From NCBI GenBank assembly GCA_027405735.1, contig JAPEHQ010000001.1, positions 6,138,001 through 6,202,000 on the forward strand: a stretch of 64,000 bases of DNA. The letters are read 5' to 3'. Position numbers and translations under genes: made by a program. A model generated the notes under the pieces. The model was not told where the DNA came from and searched no databases. It saw nothing but the letters and a program-made list of their open reading frames with translations. This stretch comes from Mucor racemosus (Eukaryota > Mucoromycota > Mucoromycetes > Mucorales > Mucoraceae). Shown here in pieces: positions 58,580 to 64,000 of this stretch (positions are counted from its first letter, which is position 1; each line of letters starts with the position of its first letter).

Positions 58580-59174
58580 TACAAACAGACAAACACATAC
58601 ATACAAAAAAAGCATACCCATATTACTATTTTTTTTTTTATTTTTTTTTTGAATGGAAATAGGAGTGAAACGATTTTCTAACCTAAACCCGTATTTTATA
58701 TATGTATATATATATATATTATAACCACCTCCTTGACACATTTAATAGACCTTGGTTCATTGTAATATTTGGTAATAAAAATGACGGAGATATTCTGATA
58801 TAGATTTGGTTGTACAAATTGATAAGACAATAGTTTGCATTCAAAGTGATTTCCCTCACGTGTGTAGTATGCTGTAAAATTAGAGCAAACAAGTGTGCGA
58901 AAAATTCATGTTACAAAATTAAATTTGAGTAGAAAATCAAGTAATAAATAGATTGCCATGAATTGACAGGTTGAACCACGTGCGATTCTAAAGGATTTTA
59001 AATGAATTTACCAATGGAATTGAGCATGAAGACACTGTCTTGAGTCTGATTCATCAAAATGGCATTAATTTTTTTGGATTTTTCTGGAATATAAATTAAA
59101 AATCCAAGTGTTTTCCTTTCTCCTACCTTTTTCATCCCTTTTTTTCTTTTTCTTTTCCTTTCCTCTTTTATAAA
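58580..59174. other. Intergenic, DUF202 gene / KCS1
   Basis: About 600 bp with the 3' flank of the DUF202 gene, an (AT)n stretch near 58700-58720, and the KCS1 promoter with pyrimidine-rich sequence at 59110-59170 directly upstream of the start. No further motif was seen. Confidence 0.5.
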
Positions 59175-61140
59175 ATGTCAACTACACAAGCTAAAGAATG
59201 CCATATTTCAGATTGTGAGGATAATGACGATGAAAGCGAATGGGATTTATCAAACACGTATGAAAGCAGTTCGGAAAATGAGGAAGCATCGAGCGACGAA
59301 CATAAAGATCATTATTTTGACCCGACAAAGATTACTACATCTTTACCATTATTACCTTTCAATAATCAAGTAGGTGGGCACGCGTCCTTTTTTCGTTTCT
59401 CCAAAAGAGCAATCTGTAAACCTGTATCTAGTCGAGAGCAAGAATTTTATGAGCATATTGATGCTAGTCACCATGAATTATTGCCATTTACTTCTCAATA
59501 CATGGGTGTTCTCAATGTAACATATCGTCCTACAGGAACAACGGAGCCTCCAGTTCCTGAAGTTTTATTTGAAAAAAATAAGCATTTATTGCGCGATTGG
59601 CATGCCTGTGCAAATAATCTAGGTAGACGCCATTCGTCTTCATGTTCTCCAGGTTCGCATCCTTCGCAGGATTATCTAAGACCATATAGTTGTCGTGCTC
59701 GATCAAAGAAATTCCAAGAGCAAGTTTTAAGAGAAGTTTTCTCTCCAGAAGCCCTCAAAGAAAGATTGGTTTTAGCTGAGGATTGGAAGCGTCGGAATAG
59801 ACTTCCCAGTAATGCAAGCAGTGGAAATTTAAAAGAATTCAAATCCTGTTGGGACTCCACTCAACCTGAAATTGCACATAGTTACTCTGATCGTTTTCCT
59901 GTAAGAAAATTATGGAGTGACGAAAACCCAATTGAGGAAGGTGGCCGATCTGTGCCTATCATGAGTAGTTATCAACCAGTAGAAGAAGAATTTGATGAAG
60001 ATGATGATAGTAGTACATTAACTGATTCCATTGATATAATGACGCTTGAACCAAGACGACCTTCGATAATTAGTTCTACAGCATCCTCGCCTGTTATAAA
60101 GAAAGAAGCATCTTTAGATGATGAAAACATCTTTACAATGGATGATTTTGATGTTGGAAAGAAACCACTAGAGATAAAACGACCAACTAATATTCCTTTA
60201 TTACAAGTTGATTCCACATGCCTCAAAAAACAAAATAACAAACAAAAAGACTGTACAACCTCAGATAACAATGCTAAACCACTTAACAATCCTTGGTCCT
60301 TACAGATCTACAATCGTGATTTACAAAAAATACGGAATAGAAAGCAGACAAATGCAGCAGATGAACCACAGCAAAATATTCAAAAATATATCTTGATAGA
60401 AGACTTGACTGATGGTGTAAAGTATCCTTGTGTGTTGGATCTCAAAATGGGAACTCGCCAATATGGTGTCTATGCCACACGTGAAAAAATGAGAAGCCAA
60501 ACAATCAAATGCGAAAAATCTACTAGTAAAGTTTTAGGAGTTCGAGTTTGCGGCATGCAGGTAATTTACTTTATATTGAACAACATAATTGGACCGTATG
60601 CTAATTTATAAAATGTAATAGGTATATAAAACCAATCTAAATGAATTCTTATTTCAAGATAAATATTATGGTAGAACCTTAACTCCAATATCATTTTGTG
60701 ATACATTAGAGGCATATCTTGATAATGGAAATGGTTGTCAAATAAATCATATACCCGTTATCGTAAGAAAATTACGTAGATTAGCTAGAATTGTAAAAAC
60801 TATGGATGATTACAGATTTTATTCTTCTAGTCTATTAATGATTTATGACGGTAATGCTTCAAGTAATCGTAAAATTGATGTTCGCATCATTGATTTTGCA
60901 AACTGCGTTACGTCTGAGGATGTCCGGTGTCAATACCAAAACTTTACATATCCACCAAGAAATAAAGGACCTGATAATGGCTACTTATTAGGTCTAAAAT
61001 CATTGGTTTTGTGCTTTGAACGTATCTTTAGAAAGCATGGCGGCCCTGATCAAGATTTGTTTACAGAGGGAGATGATGTATTTCAAGACATTTATGAAAC
61101 TGCAAATGATGAAGCTATCGCAAAAATATTACAACAATAA
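59175..61140 (+). CDS. KCS1: Inositol hexakisphosphate kinase (Kcs1/IP6K)
   Basis: Makes diphosphoinositol pentakisphosphate (5-InsP7) from InsP6, a signal in phosphate homeostasis. Two exons, 59175-60560 and 60622-61140; 634 aa. The inositol-polyphosphate-kinase signature [14 protein letters not shown] (PxxxDxKxG, about 418-431) and the flanking [19 protein letters not shown] are of the IP6K type rather than Ipk2. [10 protein letters not shown] (about 530) and the IDFAN metal/ATP-binding motif (Asp at about 553) are present. The N-terminal 400 residues start acidic and include [16 protein letters not shown], the conserved N-lobe segment, then a long Ser-rich insert with acidic runs. The single intron lies just after GMQ. 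The start is the first ATG after a pyrimidine-rich leader. Confidence 0.93.
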
Positions 61141-61361
61141 TTCATGTACATACATATTTTCCCCTTTTTCCTTTTCATAGTTACCCTCAAAAATTCCGCT
61201 ACTGGCAAACATTACACTGTAATTATTTATAATACTATAGTCTTCTTTATTCACCATTGTATCATATTATTATTATTCTATTTTTAAACATCTCAATCAA
61301 TAAAAAAAAATTATATGCTTTATTAAAATGTCTGATTTTTATATATTTTATAGCATTATTA

Positions 61362-63972
61362 TTAGATGAGAGAGGGGGATTCGGCTTCTGTTTCTTCTTT
61401 TGGTGATTCTTCTTCTACTGCTTGCTCTTCGCTAGCATCTACAAGAGGTTCTTCTTCAATTCCTTCCTCTGCCTTACTATCGACATCAACAAGAGGCGAT
61501 GACTCTTTGCTTGTCTTCTGGTTTAAAAGTTCAGGGAAAAGATTAGGGTACTCTGATGGATCTGCTAAACTTTCAGCTGTCTTTTTACGGTTTTTACTCT
61601 CGAGTCCAGCCTTCCATAAACCGACAATTTTAGAAATTTGATCAGGAGCATAAGTTCTAGCCAGCATGGCAGCTTCAGGAATACGATCTGTTTTGATTAA
61701 TAAATCAATTGCTTCTTCCATTGCACCCAATTCAAACAAACAAGTAAATGCAATATTATTCTTTCCTTGTTCAACTATTCATAAAAAGAGTGTTAGATAT
61801 AGTTTCATACAACAAATAACTGTAAATACTTACTTGCTGTATCTGCAATTTGTCTGATACCAGCACGATTACCATTAGCTGTATAAAAGAGCAATAAACC
61901 ACTGAGATCCTTTGCCTTGATTAAGCATTCTTCAGCTAATTTGAATTTCCAAGAAGACATGGCTACATCACCTAATGTTCTCCACTTGGGTTCAGAGTCA
62001 ATTTGGTGTGCAATTTCAGAAGCAATGTCGAGTTTACCAAGTTGGATAGAGAGATCGAATTTTTGATCTATATCAGTGGTAACTTCAAGAGCTAATTCTT
62101 TAAGATCTTGAGATTCAAGGAATCTAGCAACACGGCCACGTTGATCAGCAGGAATAGATTCGAGTAAACTAGCAGCAGAATCGAGATCACCACGAAGAAT
62201 TGCAGTTTGGTATTGAATAACGGTTAAAGATAATCCATAACTGTAAACATTAACATCTCTATCAGCCATATAGATTCTATTATCTCTAGGAGCATAACCC
62301 AACAAATACATTGGCTTATCAAAATGACTAATAGTATATGTCTCTGTACCGACAAGATAATTCATACGATTAGAGGTGTTGGTGTAAATGAAACAATCAC
62401 CAGCCCAAGAACCAGTTTTAACACCTTCAGGAATCTCAGTGATAAACTCAAAAGCATCCTCAACACCTTCCTCTCCAGGGTCGCCACCATTTTCAAGGAA
62501 TTGAGCATAAGCTTGAGCATTGTATCTCAAAACATAGAACGAATCTTCGCAAGCGATTGCGATCAAATCGCCGGCATCAGACCAGTATACACTTCTAGAA
62601 TCGACATCAATACGACGAACAACTTCTCCATTCTCCCAATCATAAAAGTTCAAGAAGCCATTACCACGAACACCAAGCAAGGCACCACCATAAATTCCTT
62701 CAGCACTATAATTTAATTTAGGAAGCAAACCAGCTCTTTCCTTGAAGTTTTTAAAGATCTTAACCTTTGTAGCAGATTCACGAACAGCATAAACATTTGA
62801 ATCATCAGCCCAAACAAAATCAAGACCACTACCAAAACTCTTGTTTCTCCAGGCTAAAGCAGTATAAATGATATATTCACCATCACCGCAAACTACAACA
62901 AAACGACCATTAGGTGAATGTTGAAGAGTTTGAGGGTAGACTTCACAGCTTCCAAGATCTTTGATGGGTAATGCCAAACGTTCACCATCCTTGACATTAT
63001 CGTCAATGCCAGTTTTGATATTAGCTGTTTGAATTTCAGAATGTTTGGCCCAAATAATCTTTCCAGACAAATCCATAGAAACAGCAGGCTCTTCTCTACC
63101 GAGTTTAATAACAACAGCACCTTCATCGTAACCTAAAGCAACATTATTGCCATTCTTTTGGGTGGCCATGCACCAAGAACGCTCTAAACCATAGTTCAAT
63201 GTATTTTCAAGGCGATAGGTATCGGAATTCCAGAGACGAACTGTGCCATCTTCAGAACCAGACAAAATGATGGGTAAATTAGGATGAAAAGCAGCAAAAT
63301 TGACATTTTGGTTGTGTCCTTCAAGTGTTTGTACACAATTTTTGTTTTGATAATCCCAAATTTTAACAAGATTATCATCAGCACAAGAAATCAAATAAGG
63401 CTTATCACCACCTTGGTAATAATCTACAAAATTGACACCCTTTTCATGACCTTCCAAAGTGAAATTGGGGACATTGGATCCAAGTGACCAGACCTTGATC
63501 ATACCATCAAGACCTGCAGATGCAAATGTGTTGGAATCTTTGGGGTTAAAAGTTAAATGCATAACAAAATGAGCATGGCCCTCAAAAACCTATAAATTCA
63601 AATGTTAATTCGAGATTATGGATATTAGTGAATCTTCTTCATACTTGTGCACATTTCCATCCTTTTTCCCAATCCCAAAGACGAATAGTCATATCATCAG
63701 AACCAGATAATAAAAGAGGTTGAGTAGGGTGAACTGCAAGACAACGAATGTAATCGGGATGAGCTTCAAATTGAGTAACCTTTTCAAGAGTATTGTAGTT
63801 GAATACACGAATTTGAGAATCATCAGCACCAGTAATAATCCAATTTTTACGAGCAACAAACTTTGCAGCACGAACTATAAATTATGATTATCAGTAAGCA
63901 TTTCATCTATATTTGATTTTCGTATGTCTATGTACCGGGTGTTTCTGAAACTTCGATAGTTTTAACCAAAGC
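61362..63972 (-). CDS. SEC27: COPI coatomer subunit beta' (partial, 5' end off window)
   Basis: Beta'-COP of the COPI coat for Golgi-to-ER retrograde transport. Visible exons: 63972-63936, 63874-63645, 63589-61834, 61774-61362; all phases agree. The N-terminal exon(s) lie beyond base 64000. The visible part starts at [24 protein letters not shown] of the first propeller and runs through repeated WD blades ([21 protein letters not shown]) into the second propeller and the alpha-solenoid ([51 protein letters not shown]). It ends in an acidic Glu/Ser-rich tail. Closeness to Sec27/COPB2 is obvious in the first propeller ([21 protein letters not shown]). The 5' partner upstream is unknown. About 810 aa are present. 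Confidence 0.95.
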
Positions 63973-64000
63973 CTATTTTAAATGATTAATATTTCAAGCA

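Overview
The window looks like a fungal nuclear chromosome segment, most likely from a Mucoromycota (Mucorales-type) mould. It is strongly AT-rich. Most genes are split by short GT..AG introns of roughly 34-110 nt. The gene set is fungal: a FET3/FTR1 iron-uptake pair, a Zn2Cys6 regulator, a hybrid histidine kinase, Fun30, Kcs1 and Sec27. The assignment to phylum is inference; kingdom-level placement is firm.

Layout. 1-10272 is repetitive and shows no convincing gene. It holds two full copies and one partial copy of a 3,856-bp direct tandem repeat, then a diverged piece and an inverted copy of the same core. 10559-13986 (-) is a Fun30/SMARCAD1 chromatin remodeller. 14954-17579 (+) is a WD40 protein of the WDR44/Dgr2 type. 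17985-21986 is gene-poor and holds another dispersed copy of the repeat and a 487-bp non-autonomous hAT-like element with an 8-bp target-site duplication. 21987-25658 (-) is a GAF-HisKA-HATPase-receiver hybrid histidine kinase with a polyglutamine insert. 26274-28161 (+) is a Baeyer-Villiger-type flavin monooxygenase divergent from it. 28508-29566 is another repeat copy. 29855-31388 (-) is hexokinase.

32512-36277 is the high-affinity iron-uptake locus. The multicopper ferroxidase FET3 (-) and iron permease FTR1 (+) are divergent around a 580-bp intergenic region holding three perfect ATCWGATAA iron-GATA sites. 39471-43355 holds two neighbouring F-box genes (-). 45374-45827 (-) is a small SHG1/BOD1-like COMPASS gene with an apparent one-base frameshift. 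46737-50676 (+) is a Zn2Cys6 / Fungal_trans transcription factor with a 12-nt micro-exon and a long polyQ tail. 50988-52083 (-) is a multi-pass membrane protein. 54920-55345 is an old copy of the repeat. 55673-57098 (-) carries two neighbouring T1-type BTB proteins. 58143-58579 (+) is a DUF202-type membrane protein, 59175-61140 (+) an inositol hexakisphosphate kinase (KCS1), and 61362-63972 (-) most of the COPI subunit SEC27, whose 5' end lies outside the window.

Most genes are unlinked housekeeping functions. The clear functional module is FET3/FTR1. All multi-exon models were checked for reading-phase consistency by summing exon lengths by hand; they remain predictions without RNA evidence. 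The most unusual parts are the tandem/inverted repeat family at the left end, the hAT-like MITE, the GATA cluster, the SHG1 frameshift and several odd introns.
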